This document shows, piece after piece, positions 52,676 to 64,000 of a DNA stretch of 64,000 nt (positions within the stretch are counted from its first letter, which is position 1; each line of letters starts with the position of its first letter). The DNA comes from Symsagittifera roscoffensis. Taxonomy: Eukaryota > Xenacoelomorpha > Acoela > Convolutidae. The notes beneath the pieces were generated by a model. That model searched no databases, was not told the origin of the DNA, and saw only the letters and a list, made by a program, of their open reading frames with translations. The position numbers were made by a program, and so were the translations under genes. The stretch is from NCBI RefSeq assembly GCF_963678635.1, contig NC_087068.1, forward strand, positions 16,991,872 to 17,055,871, read 5' to 3'.

Positions 52676-53339
52676 TCAACTTACTTCAACAGATTTGAGA
52701 AGCGAAGCGCATTTTTCGATGAATTGTCGAGTACGAATCCGGCGAATTGAGCAACTGAAGATAAAGAAAATTGTACTTTTGGCGCCCGAGTTTGAAGAAA
52801 CTGGTCACTGTCTCCAATTATACCTTGTTGAATAAATAGTGTCAATAGGAATCAATAAGTGAACTGTCCATCTCCCCTATTATTTTTAACTTACTACCGA
52901 TTGCGATTGATTGGCACTGGTCTCTAAATCATCGATACTTGATAATTTATTTTCTGGGATTTATTGGTTATTCCTCATTTCAAGTTCAATTAGGGCCTGT
53001 TTAAAAAAACGGTTTTGAAACAAAAAATATATTAAAAAGTAATGAACATCAATGCATTAATCTATATAATACAGCGATAAGTGACATAATTTCAACATCT
53101 CTTATCGATAAAGTAGCGGAAAATGATGACAAAAAATAAAAACATCAAAAGTTGCATTACTTGATTCAATTATAATTACAATTTTTATTCATATTATCAA
53201 TCTTTTCATGAGCCAATCGGTCTTCATCTTCGAAGAGAAATTTGACATACCTGATTTGTTACCATTAAATTTGTCGAATTTTACCATTTATGATCGAATC
53301 TATGTAGATATCTGTAACATTTGTACATAGATACATAGA
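52676..53339. other. Region between convergent 3' ends
   Basis: Contains the putative TRPN poly(A) signal (52831) and the 3' flank of the minus-strand gene. No other gene seen. Confidence 0.6.
52831..52836 (+). promoter_or_regulatory. Putative polyadenylation signal of TRPN
   Basis: AATAAA 156-161 nt after the TAA of the candidate last exon and before the convergent gene. Position fits a short 3' UTR. No transcript evidence is available. Confidence 0.5.
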
Positions 53340-53561
53340 TAAAACTCTGAACAAACTGTGTTTTTATTTTGATAGTGTTCATGTATTCAAAAGAGTTTAT
53401 TTATCTTGAATTATGGAATGCGGATGATGATTGGATTTGATGGTCTTTTGGAGTAGTTTTTTGTCTGAAGGGCAAAAGACAAATGTCGATTAATTTGATG
53501 ACCAGTAAAGACATTCGCGAGAAGTTCTCGAGGCCAGTGATCTCATTTGCGTCAGACAAAT
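53340..53561 (-). other. Probable terminal exon of the convergent minus-strand gene
   Basis: Strong acceptor (poly-T then TTTCAG at 53562). An open frame follows with NEITGLENFSRMSLLVIKLI and ends TAA near 53402, directly over AATAAA. A second AATAAA lies near 53370. Because the upstream exon already has a stop, this may be 3' UTR or an alternative C-terminus. Confidence 0.5.
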
Positions 53562-56389
53562 CTGAAAAAAAAAATCAAATTAATAGAAAAAAACCACGCC
53601 ACTACCTTTGGAAACCTACAACTTTGTAATCTATAGAGGCTAGAGCAAACTTTTTATAAATATACAAAAATCACAAGTAGTGGTAATAATATACAAAAAT
53701 CTAATTAGCTTTTACCAGTTATGACGCAGTCTGAAATGTTTTCCGCGCAAATTTTGGTACTCTACAAATATCCTAGAGGATAGAGCATGGTATCAAATTT
53801 CAGTCTTTCAGTGGTGATGTCGATTTAAAAAAAACGATTCGAAAAAAGTCTCTCAGTTTTTGTAACTCAGAGATAATTAAGTCAGGGAAGTAAACAGCAA
53901 TGTAATAAGTCTTTCTTTTTCAAAGGAAATTTAATTGGAATACTGCAATTTTTGAGCATTTTGAATTCCTTACATGAAACATTTGAGCCTGATAAGTGGC
54001 TTATAAAAACCAAAAAACAGTTCAACACGAAATAGCAATTGCATTTTCCCAACGTTTTTTTTATATTACGCTAATTTTTCTAATTAAAATAATTTTAAAT
54101 TACATTACTACCACATTCAAGATTACCAAGAAAAGGGTTCACCGTGTTAGGTTGTGTATTTTTGTTTTTTCAGATTCAATTTTTTTATCATCAAAAGTAT
54201 CGGTTTTGGCGTTTTGCTAATTTTTTTGGTTCAATTTTCGAAAAAAAGTTATCGAATGTTAGAAAAGTCAGTATAGATACTAAATTTTTTTTGTATAAAC
54301 TCGAACTTTTCAACTGAGTATTGATTTTTCAAACTATTAAGCCAAAATTTCAAAAAAAAACACTTAAAACCGTAAATTTAAGTTAGCACCAACACAAAAC
54401 AAATGAGAATAGCGTTGAACGATGAGCAACAGCTTTTGAGAAAAATAGTGTTGCAATAACAAACAAACAACTCTAAAAACTAAATAAAATGAGGGATATT
54501 CGATGGTTGCGCAAGTCGTGTTCTGATTTCAGATTGAAACAGAAACATGAATAATTTGATTGTGCTCACAAAGTGTGACGCCGCCACCACCACAAAATAA
54601 ATGTTTTTATCCCTTTGCAAAAGGAAGGGAAATGCTTTTGGAATAATTCGTATAACCTTTTAAGCATTGAGAAATGAAGCGACTATTCTCATTCAAAGCG
54701 AATAATAACGATTCCTCTTTGTAAAATACGAGCATACGAAAAATTCTTCTAGTGAGATACGAATGCACGAATAATATTCACGAAAGAATACGAAGTTAAA
54801 AAGTAACTTCACGTTTGATACAAAAAAATGGGAGATTTTCCATTTGAGTATAAATAGAAGCTAAAGACTATTGAAATTTATTCCAACAAAATCTCACAAA
54901 AAACCAACACCACTCTCTTCAACCACCCCAACCATTCTCTATAAAATATTATCCATTCTCAGTAAAAATACCTCTAATCTCCCCCTTAAAATAAATATTG
55001 AGTCAAAGGCAACTTGCAGTAAATTGATACTAAGTTTTTTTTCTAATAAAATATTTTTCAGCGAATTTTAGATTTACTTTCTAAGATAGAAAATAGAAAG
55101 GTTACTGTATTTCAAGCAAGCGTTTTGTCCGGCGTACAAAGTATTGCTAGCGTAATAGTAGCACCGTACGATCAACGCACAGAAAGATTAGACTGTGTTT
55201 TTTACGTTTCAAAAATTATGCGTTATTTTAACACATTTTTGCAATTGTTTTTTTTCTCAAAGAGAAATTTAAAAGTTGATCATATCTCCTACAGGTAAGC
55301 TAAGCGTAGTCAACAGACAGTTGGAAAAGAATCAATGAACGCAAAAAAAACATCAAAAAATGACTTCTTATGAAAAAAAACGTAATTTTCGTAAATTCGA
55401 ACAAAAATATAGCCGTAAAAATTTATGGATTTCGAGAGCGAAAAGTAATTGCATTTTTGATAAAAGTAACCCAATTTGAGGAAACTGGAATTTTAGAAAA
55501 AGTTATCTTCTAGCGAATGATCTACAATTAAACTCACAACAAAATCAGTACGATCTATAAAAGCGTCTGAACTAATTTATCAACCCTTAAAAAGAAACTA
55601 CTAAGCTACAGCTTAAGAAACTGAAAAACTGTTCGTTCAGCTGTCAAAAAATTATACTTTGAGGAGTGAGCCATTACTCAAGCTAATCTCAGAAGCAAAA
55701 ACATCGAGCCGCTTTTTCTTGGCTTTTTCGTCTTGAGAACCTTAAATTTTTGAAAAATCTCCCAAATCATACCTACAATTCTTTTTAAAAGACATATCAT
55801 GCGATAAGTATTTAAGGCATCTAATTTTGCGTGAAAATTAAGGACATCCAAATGCAAACTTGCGTCCAACATTTAGCAGTCGGAACGGACGTATTTTTTT
55901 CCAATAAGAACCTAATCGAGAGGCAGAATGTTTATTGTTTTGATTTTTCCAGACTTGCAGTGGATATATGCAAAAAATCAAACAAAAATACAGCTCTGAA
56001 ACTTACCATTTAAGCAGTAAAAATTGCTAATAAGGGATAAAATGAAAATTCATTTCTATTTCATGACTAATTCATCGCTAACCCATCGCTAAAAAAATCA
56101 TCCCTAAATCAGCCCTAATTCAGCACTAACAGTTGCTATTATGGCGAAAAAATTAAAATTCATCGCTAGTTCATCGCTAAAATTTTCGGATTTTCCAGCT
56201 ATGAATCATTGCTAATTCAGCGCTGAAATTTTCTATTTGGGTAATTATTTAGTGCTAAATTACCGATGGTGAGCACTGTTTTTTCAATTTTCCATCGCTA
56301 ACTCTCAATAGGAACTCGAATAACCTATTCAAATACAAATTGAAATATTTAATTATAAAATTGATATTTTCGCTTTAAAAAAGACTCAC
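53562..56389. other. Intron of the convergent gene
   Basis: AT-rich, no exon recognised. At 56060-56230 CATCGCTAA and GCTAATTCAGC recur irregularly. The ORF at 54871-55071 is low-complexity. Confidence 0.5.
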
Positions 56390-57109
56390 CTGTTAGACAT
56401 GGTTTTCGTTTTGCCCTTATACACTTGTGAATTTGTCTGTCGGACTGAAGTCGGGACTGTACATATTGGCTCTAGCGTACACTCCACCTCTCGGCTGCTG
56501 CATCGAGGCCGAACTGGACTCGGAGTCGAAAGACGACGTCTGTAGTGCCACCGGCTGGTTAGTGTGTTGCTGAATAAATGCCGAAGCCGACATTGGAATG
56601 CCTCCCGGTGTTACTATATGCTGCCCGGGATGTGCTCTCTTCGGCGGCGCCGGCGGTGTCACCCGGTTGGCGCCGGGTCGGTTTGACGTCGTCCCGTAGA
56701 GAGTCTCAGCGGGGTTTCCGGTGGCTCCGCCAGGAGTCGACAGTCCTAACTGGCTTTGCTGGCGTGGAAGGGAGCACATTCCTTGCATAACAGATGACTG
56801 TGGAATTGATGACAAATTAACATTAAGATGATTTGCAGTAGATGCGGATTTTGAGAGTGGAATGATTTCTCCTGTTACCGCGTCGGCCATGCCGTGGAAA
56901 TAGGCCGGGTTTACTGTCTGTTTGGCGGCAAGAAGGGGTGTTTGATGTATCGCCCCGTCCCCAAGCCCATTTAGCCCTGTTGTCGTTACGTATGTGGGTC
57001 CTAGAACTCTTCCTCCGACCGGGAGGGTTTTGGGCGCCTCGAAGGTTTCGGCACCAGAGGCATGTTGCTGCTGCTGTTGTTGTTGTTGTTGTTTACTGGA
57101 AAGTGCCTC
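56390..57109 (-). CDS. Unidentified gene, C-terminal exon with poly-Q and PDZ-type end
   Basis: Acceptor TCTATTTAG at 57110, phase 0, donor AACAG|gtgagt at 56390. CDS part 57109-56417, 230 residues and TAA. Features: Q9 at residues 7-15, NPAY at 67-70 (PTB-type motif), PPAPPKR at 152-158 (SH3-type), Pro/Ser/Gln-rich, and a C-terminus DKFTSV that fits a class I PDZ ligand. GC-rich in AT-rich surroundings. Looks like a disordered cytoplasmic tail or adaptor; the family is not recognised. Upstream exons were not found in the window. The stop lies 27 nt before the donor, so the last intron may be in the 3' UTR. Confidence 0.75.
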
Positions 57110-58631
57110 CTAAATAGAATGACTCAAATAGGTCGCGAAAAACTTTCAATTGCCTTATTTTGCCACCTTTTTGTTGTGAGCGCATGCTTTGAGTGCATTA
57201 TATTATTTTCATTTTTCAGTTAAATCATTTGTACAAAAAGCAAATCATAGATTTTTGCAAGCTGAAAATTTGAACTGTTTTCTTCAATTTTCTTTTGCAA
57301 GAAGCTGGAATTTTTTTGTCCTGGTAGTCATTTTATTGTATTTTTGTTAGCTTAGCGCTTTCAAACAAATCAGTTCACAGTTTTTTCTGTATTATGTAAA
57401 GGTCACAATTCCGTTTGCACCGTAAATTTGGTTCCAATTTTGACTTTTTATGGGTTCATTTACACCTGATTCCAGAGCATATAAGGTTATCACAAGGCAC
57501 CTAAAAAATATAACTCATAACATTTGATTAATGACTTATAAAGTAATTTGCAAAGCAAAAAAGAACATTTGAAAAACCCGCAGCCCATCATTTGAACACC
57601 CCGACCTCTCATCAGTATTAATATTTTTGCTAATTTAGTTAGACTTTTCAGCAATTTGAAGCAACTAATTCAGTGCTAGGACAACATTTAGCGAAGTTTT
57701 TAATTTTTGATTAACGGGTCTTTTTGGTTACAGTTGTACATCCTAAATGATGAAAATTGAAGATGAAACTGTTTATAACAAAAAAGGATCGTTATCACTA
57801 AAAAATGCTAGCTGTCAATATGGCGCAGGCCAAAACAAAAGCGGTTCGAATTCAGCATGAAACAAGTTCTTATCCCTTTTTTTGCACTTTTCTTTACATA
57901 AATTTCACATAAATGAGTCCATATGCGCTCTAATTGATATTTAAATCCCATTTTTGTTATTTTTGAGTTGATTCAAGGCTCTAAGGATCAGCCGTGCATT
58001 TCTCAGTTATATTGATTCAATTTTAATTTTTTTCATCATTTGGTGGGGTTATAACTTTTTTTTCATCATTTTGGGGGTTATAACCAAAAAAACCCGATTC
58101 ACTACAATGCAACTTTTTTTTAAATATCAGAATGCAGTGGTTTCGGTCAGCGTTTCATTATTTGCGGGAGCAAGTTTTTAAGACCAAAACTTTATCGAGC
58201 AGCAAAGAAGTTTTGGTTTAAGCCATGGAAGAGGAAAACTAGCGTTATAAACAGTTATTTTTACATAAAGTGAAGCCGTTATAACATTGTTGACCAGCAA
58301 AACAAAAATAACTGTTTGCATAAATTTTAGATAAAATCTGAAGCATTTGATAGCATTCAAATTTTGCGTTTTTTTATTTCATCCACTTTTACTATATAAT
58401 TGAGCCTTTTTGTTCTGCTGCTTTTAGCACTGTCATTTATGCTACTTTAATGCGAAGAATGAAATAGAGAAAGAATTACGAAGTTGAATCAGAGTATATA
58501 GGCTCTTGCAAAAAAATTCAAAAGCAAAAAAATTCTGTCTACCTTCGCTATTTTTTCACGACTTCATGAGGAATATGGCGCTTGAGCTTTGAATAGCTTC
58601 CCTTAGCAAAAATTAATTGAATAAGCTCTGA
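57110..58631. other. Upstream intron or flank of the minus-strand gene
   Basis: AT-rich, no exon recognised. ORF 58178-58360 lacks support. ORF 58548-58760 overlaps the MITE and is chance. Confidence 0.5.
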
Positions 58632-59046
58632 CAGGGGTGGATCTAGGATTTTCTCGAGGGGGGGTGGATTTTCAAAAAAGTTTGTCGACCTTTTTTTTAG
58701 GTCGACCGAATTGATTTTTCGATCTCTCCCTATGCACGGTTTAGTCCCTGTTTTGGCCAAATTTTCTGCGCTGCAGGCAAAATGTTGAAAAACAGTCCAA
58801 AAAAGGCGTTTTTAGGCACTTTTTGGAAAACTTTGACCAAAAAATCGCGTTTTTTCGGCACGCGCTCCCCCCTTAAAATTAGTATATATTGGCGCCAAAG
58901 GCGCCTTTAGAAAAATTATAGGGTCGGTCGACCAAAAATGGGTTTCTTAAAAAGTACCAAAGCGGGACCCTTTGGGTCGGCAGGGGGTCGAATCCCGGAA
59001 TAAAAGAGTGCGTCCGCCCCACCCCCCCTCCCTAAACCCGCCCCTG
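58632..59046 (+). mobile_element. hAT-type MITE, copy 8 (complete, 8-bp TSD)
   Basis: 415 bp, ends CAGGGGTGGATCTAGG and AAACCCGCCCCTG. Flanked by AGCTCTGA at 58624-58631 and 59047-59054, a perfect 8-bp duplication. Same core palindrome GGCGCCAAAGGCGCC as the other copies. Confidence 0.9.
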
Positions 59047-59054
59047 AGCTCTGA

Positions 59055-60962
59055 TTAAACTTTGTCAGACAAAATAATATACATATAAGTGGCAGCATGG
59101 GTTATATCAGTTCAGTTCAAAGGTCATACTCGGCCACCATCATTTGTCGCGTTACTTGTAACTTACACTATCTAGTTCGTCCTGAAATGAAGATCAAGGT
59201 CAACTAATGTTACAGAACAGATAAGACGTGAACATCTAAATACGTCGAACTGAAGTTAAATGTCAAAAAGTTACGCTAACGGATGCTGAAACTAAAACGA
59301 AAACTGAAAATCTGAAAATAGACAAGAAAGTGATTTAGGAGAGCTAAGTGATTTTAATGATAATGCAATAGTTTTTTTTCATCCTGAAGTTACTTGTATG
59401 AAGTTTTTAAAAACCGAACGTTTACGAAAAGCAACGTCGATACTTATACATTCAAAGCACAGAACTAACAGATTTTTTCTAATGAAAACAACTTGTCTTT
59501 TCTTAATAACTTTCGGAGTGATATCTTCTTACGTCTTAATTTTGAAATTCTATATGCTGTAAATTCAGGTCTTTACATTTGTAAGATTCAGTTGTAAGAT
59601 TGTAAGAAAATTTGTAAGATTCAGGTCCTTACATTACTGCTAGTTTCAACAAAACCTTTCGACAACTGTTTTTGTGACTTATGATAAACATTTTTAAAAA
59701 ATTACAATGAAAAATTTAAACTTGTGTCAAAAACATTTTATTTTAACATTTAATATATAATAAAATATTCACAAAGAGATGGCGGAGGTAAATTTCGAAT
59801 TTACAACCACATTGTTCATTTCTTCAAGATTAAGTTTAACATATAGGGTTTAGGATAAATTTTTGAATTTTGAAGTAAAAGTTTTAGCAAATTTTACCTC
59901 ACAATGTTGATAGCAAGCTATATGTTTTCAGTTTTTTTTACATCCTTGATAAAAAGTAAATCAGCAATTGAAAGCTTGCAAACTGAAGGAATTTTCATTC
60001 AGATGCATATATTGTTTTTTTTTCTTAGCACATCAATTATCAGCGCCCAACTTCAAAAAAAGCTCAGCAGCCAATGTCTTGTTTCCTTTCTTAATCACAG
60101 ATTTCATTGAGTCGCAAAAAGACAATTTATTTCTTACAAAAATTCGAGTTCACTAAAAAATTTGTAAAATAAAATTTACTACTACCCCAGATACCATCGG
60201 TGAATTATAATTTTTGTTTTGCGATTTCAAAAATTGTTTCAGAAGTAAACTCAAACTTCAAGCCGAACTTTTTGTGGTAAAGTTTCAAAGTAAACTCAAA
60301 CTTCAAGTCGAGCTTTTTTTGTTAATCATAATTTCTGGTTCAAAATATTTAAAAATTACATCTTTCACATTTTACATGTTTTAAACCTTCACAATGGAAC
60401 ATTTATATAAACACACTTAAACTGGTTTTGTATATCAAATTTTATGCAGACTAAATAAAGATTTTATACAAAACATATACAAATTATATTTAGTTTTGAT
60501 ACAGACACTACCCGCACTGGAGTTTCTTGAATAATAGTCAGTATCCATAAAACTACAAAGGTAAAAGATTAGAATCCATTAAAAAAGATTATAATGCTAA
60601 TATTTTTTATGCCATTATTATCCATTATAATCGATTATAATGGAACTTTTGAGAGGTTAATTAATCATGAAACTTACAACTTTTTTCAAAGTTGTTTTAT
60701 TTCCTGTTTAGTGCAGTTGCTACGTATTACGTTTCATGAAATGTTATATTTACATTTCACATTAAAATTTATTTTTTGTTGTCTCTACTTTTTCAAATCA
60801 TCTCATTTTACATCCCTTTTAACTTACCCCCACTTTACTCCCCCCCCTCGTTTACGCCCCTCCCTGCAAGTTTACCACAAGCGCCATTTGCATTCCCTTA
60901 TGACTGAACATGGGTGACTTTTTATTGGTAGACTTAGGGGAAGGGGTTAATGATTGTTCCTT
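59055..60962. other. Non-coding stretch with short tandem repeats
   Basis: 59570-59640 repeats TTGTAAGATTCAGGTC-like units. 60240-60320 repeats AAAGTAAACTCAAACTTCAAG. 60590-60650 is rich in ATTATAATCGATTATAATGG palindromes. A C-rich tract lies at 60830-60890. No gene. Confidence 0.5.
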
Positions 60963-61212
60963 TGTTACAGCTAATTCTACTTAGTTACAGATAAAAATAA
61001 GTTTAAGAAGTGAATTAATCTCAAAGTTAAAACATTAAATAGTGAGAGAGCATTCTCTTTGCCGGAGTGAATGAACATAACAAGGTCAAATCTAAACTAA
61101 CCAGTTAAAGTAATTTAAGACTAATTAAATTAAATAAGAAAGAATGGTATGATTCGCAACATTCCCTTTAGTGGGAAAAAAAATAAACTACTATACGCTA
61201 CAATACGTAACA
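60963..61212 (-). repeat. Putative 3' LTR of the Ty3/gypsy element
   Basis: 250 bp with inverted ends TGTTACGTATTG (from 61212, minus) and AGCTGTAACA. A purine run (AAGGGGGAGAAAAGGG, minus, about 61223-61238) lies directly upstream, as a polypurine tract should. The second LTR would be right of the window, so this is unconfirmed. Confidence 0.5.
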
Positions 61213-61458
61213 GGATAACTGACCCTTTTCTCCCCCTTAAGGAGTCCACCAAGGGATTGAAAAAAAATTAAGTACTGCCCAATACAACAGTGAAATTTTA
61301 ATGCTCCGAAGGAGTGACTGATTAGAAAGAGGAATAGCACAATTCATGATTCCGGCGGATTATAATCAATGACTACAAAAAGTAGATAGATTCTAACTGC
61401 ACTGTAATGAAGTACTAATAAAATTATTAAAGTCTAAATGCGAGTTTTTGTTTTAGTT

Positions 61459-64000
61459 TAACTGTCCCCTTCCATAAATTTCTTTAACTCCGCGTTGAAT
61501 ATTTCATTATTCAAGTCTATATAGTTGTCAAAACTATTCACAGCGTCTCTCAGGGATTCATCAGTGGAGATAATAGAGATTTGTTTGAGGATGAGGAGAT
61601 CGCTGAGCCGGATGTACCTTCTTCCGATTGGATGTCAAAAATAGGAGTTTGGATATCCGAGGGATTCTTTGTAATGATTTGTGTGAAGGAGCCCGAACTG
61701 TCGTTTTTGTCCAGAGGTATTGGGTTTTTCGCGGAGCCTGGTTGGTTTTCGTTCTCATCTATAATATCTATGTACAACCTTTAACCATAGAATTGGGGAG
61801 GTCCAACATTTCGACTCGAACGTCTTAATTTAAAATCATTACCAGTGATAATGGTCTCCTTTGGATGCCTTTCCTCAGTAATCGCGTTTTCATCAGAGGA
61901 GTCTTCTATCTCGAAAACTGGAAATTCGACAGGATTTTCTCCCTCCGATTCCTTCGTTGTATCCAACGGAGCGTTTGGGCCTTCCGATGTTGCTGTAGTA
62001 GAAGGTTTGCTAGGTGAGTGTGAAGTACTTTGGGCTGCTGGTTTTATACTGATTGGACATTCCGCTGAGTCCATCGAAGATTTTATATTAGTTTGATATG
62101 TTTGAGGATCTAATGATGAGGTAGGTTCTTCGTTAAAAATGGGGTTATCCGAAATGAAACGTTCTCTTATCATTTTCCTGCATGGAAAACCACCCGCGAT
62201 CCACTCCCAATCACTAATGTCAGATGTATCCGACGGAATGAACATGGATTCGTCACCTGCTAGATATCAAGTGTTAAAAGTCGAGACTTTATTTCGGGTT
62301 CGTTTTGGCTTGTTGGATTTAGTTGGTTGATTTATCCCTCTAGACCTAGTGGTGACCGGAGTAGGCAGCTCTATTTGTCGTCTCGTTTTAGGGCCTAGTT
62401 TCCGCGTCTGTTGGGGCTTTGTTTTGTTAGTCTTTCTTGGACCTACTTATAAATCAGTGTTAATAAAAGAAGGGAAACAAATATTTCCTTTGAATGAACG
62501 GATTGTACAAGATTTAGACTTTGGGATGGCGATGTCCGATTTTCTAATGATTTTTCCGTCGGATAGTTCAACCGTAGATTTTGTTGAGTTTAATTTTTTC
62601 TGACCCAGCTGTTTATAGAAGGGATTTCCGTTTATACTTCCATTCGTCTTTCGGAGTAAATTAGCTTTTAGTGGGCTGTTTAGAGAAACTCGGGAAGATG
62701 AAGGTTTTGAAGCTGTAGGGTGGTCTGAATCGTAACCTTTCTCAAGTGGTGACTGGTTCTTCTTTGGTACTAGACAGTCTTTGTGCCCGTCTTCTATCCA
62801 ATCGTCCGCGTTCCAGTCAAGATCGACTTCCCTTTGTCTAAAAATCCACCGGATAATTTACTAGATGCCAATTGTTTCCAGATCGTGTTCGGTTTTCTAT
62901 TAAAATGTATTTCGAACGGTGAACATTTTATTTTTGATTGAAAGGAAGATCGTAAGTTCCAAATGATTTTCGAGATAGCAAATTGTAATGTAGGTTTTTG
63001 TTGTTCTTGTGACATTGCTAATAATTTAATTTTTACAGTATGAACAAGTTTTTCTACAAGGCCGTTAGAGCGATGGTCCCCAACTGTACAAAATATTAAT
63101 TTGATATTAGTAGAATTACAAAATAGTTTAAAATCCTGACTAGTAAAACAGGATGCGTGGTCGACATGAATAGAATTAGAAATCCCATGGAGGTAAAAAT
63201 AATCTTGAAAAAATTCGATTACCGTGTTTGATGACGTTGAAGATGTAATTTTAGCTGATGGAAATTTTGAGAAACGGTCTATACATCATAAAATGTATTT
63301 ATTCTTTCCCCAGGTGTTATCTAATGGGCCGGCGAAATCGAGGTTAAGTTCCTCATTAGGTTCGGATAAAACGGGAAGTTCGCTAATTTGTGTGGTAGGT
63401 ACAATGCTTTTTATATTCTTACCAGTTTGGGTGCATTGGGTACAGTTAATCCCATGGAAGTAGATCTGCCGGTTAATGTGAGGCCACCAAATATATTGTG
63501 CTAAGTATTTCATACCGAATTGGCCAGGGTGGGATTCGTGTAAAGTTTTTAAAACGGCGTTTCGAAGTGTAAAAGAAATAACCAATTTTCCATCCATATA
63601 TAATAATCCGTCAGATTCATGAAGGTCTTTCGAAAATTGGTACAGGTAACGGGAATTTGCATTGATGCTTTTTACTTTGTTCTGAAGAGCTTTCACATTT
63701 GGGTTTAACATTTTGTCGTTTTTCGTTAGTAATGCGACCATTTTTGCGTTCAATAACGTGTTTAGATCCAAAGGTCTTTCAGGTAACTTGAGATTTTCTC
63801 GATATTTTTTTACTAATTTTTTGTGTTCAGAAGAAATTTGGAAATCGATTGAGACCTGTATTCCGGAGGTGGAAGGATTAACTACAATTTGGTTATTAGA
63901 CATATTTACACAATTTTTAAGTTTAAAATCCGAAGGAATACTAATTAAACTACTATTAAGAATTAAGAAATATATAAAGGCTGATTTTGATAAAAAGATT
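61459..64000 (-). pseudogene. Ty3/gypsy pol, integrase to C-terminus, decayed and cut by right edge
   Basis: On the minus strand an open frame enters from the right edge. It shows an HHCC zinc finger (LHESHPG ... CTQC), then the integrase core with D in LNLDFAGPL, D in HVDHASCF and E in GLVEKLVH; the last two are 35 residues apart (D-35-E). Breaks: TGA at 63288-63286, a frameshift near 62840, TAA near 62460 with a frame change, and TGA near 62262. The C-terminal part is hydrophilic and acidic and includes LRRSSRNVGPPQFYG, a typical end of Ty3/gypsy pol. The last frame stops near 61460. Non-functional copy. Reverse transcriptase and RNase H would lie right of the window. Confidence 0.85.

Noticed and set aside
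52344-52349. Reading the TRPN end at 52355 as certain.
   Set aside because: The GC donor consensus and the in-phase exon at 52616 make the end ambiguous, so both models are given.
1030-63288. Possible reassignment of UGA in the nuclear code, because several element frames are broken by a single TGA.
   Set aside because: Host exons show no in-frame TGA and the same LINE-2 frame is also broken by TAA twice (12055, 11893). The gypsy copy has a TAA as well. Ordinary decay explains it.

Overview
The window is AT-rich nuclear DNA from an invertebrate animal. The main evidence is a multi-exon TRPN (NompC-type) mechanosensory channel gene with GT-AG introns up to about 14.7 kb. A centrosomal CEP72-like gene and animal-type LINEs, SINEs, MITEs and a Ty3/gypsy element point the same way. 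The exact phylum cannot be read from the sequence. One run of 200 N (39422-39621) is an assembly gap.

TRPN occupies the + strand from the left edge to about 52.7 kb; its 5' part lies outside the window. I could place 22 coding exons (1935-52675) in a continuous reading frame, about 1,310 residues. They cover the C-terminal half of the ankyrin array, the pre-S1 linker, S1-S6 with the pore, the TRP helix and the C-tail. Most introns are phase 0 and fall at the start of a 33-residue ankyrin unit. One linker exon is missing and probably lies in the N gap. The last intron may be GC-AG.

Genes nested in TRPN introns: (1) a CEP72-like gene on the + strand at 15292-16851 with an uninterrupted 519-residue CDS, inside the 14.7-kb intron; (2) an unidentified antisense gene with at least four exons (33205 down to 31153), inside the 10.8-kb intron. 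Downstream, an unidentified minus-strand gene (exon 57109-56390, terminal exon near 53561) converges on the 3' end of TRPN.

Mobile elements: a minus-strand LINE (LINE-1) cut by the left edge (1-1400). A rearranged CR1-like LINE (LINE-2, 8741-13700, minus) has an SGNH-like ORF1 and a 2A-like DxExNPGP motif at the N-terminus of ORF2. At least eight hAT-type MITE copies begin CAGGGGCGGAT and two have perfect 8-bp target duplications. Four pogo-like foldback MITEs (CAGTGCTGATT, TA target) and a TIR family packed with GCGGAWTCCGC near-palindromes are present. Three tRNA-derived SINEs, several minisatellites and the 3' end of a decayed Ty3/gypsy element with a putative 250-bp LTR (60963-64000, minus) complete the set. 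No rRNA, functional tRNA or CRISPR array was seen.
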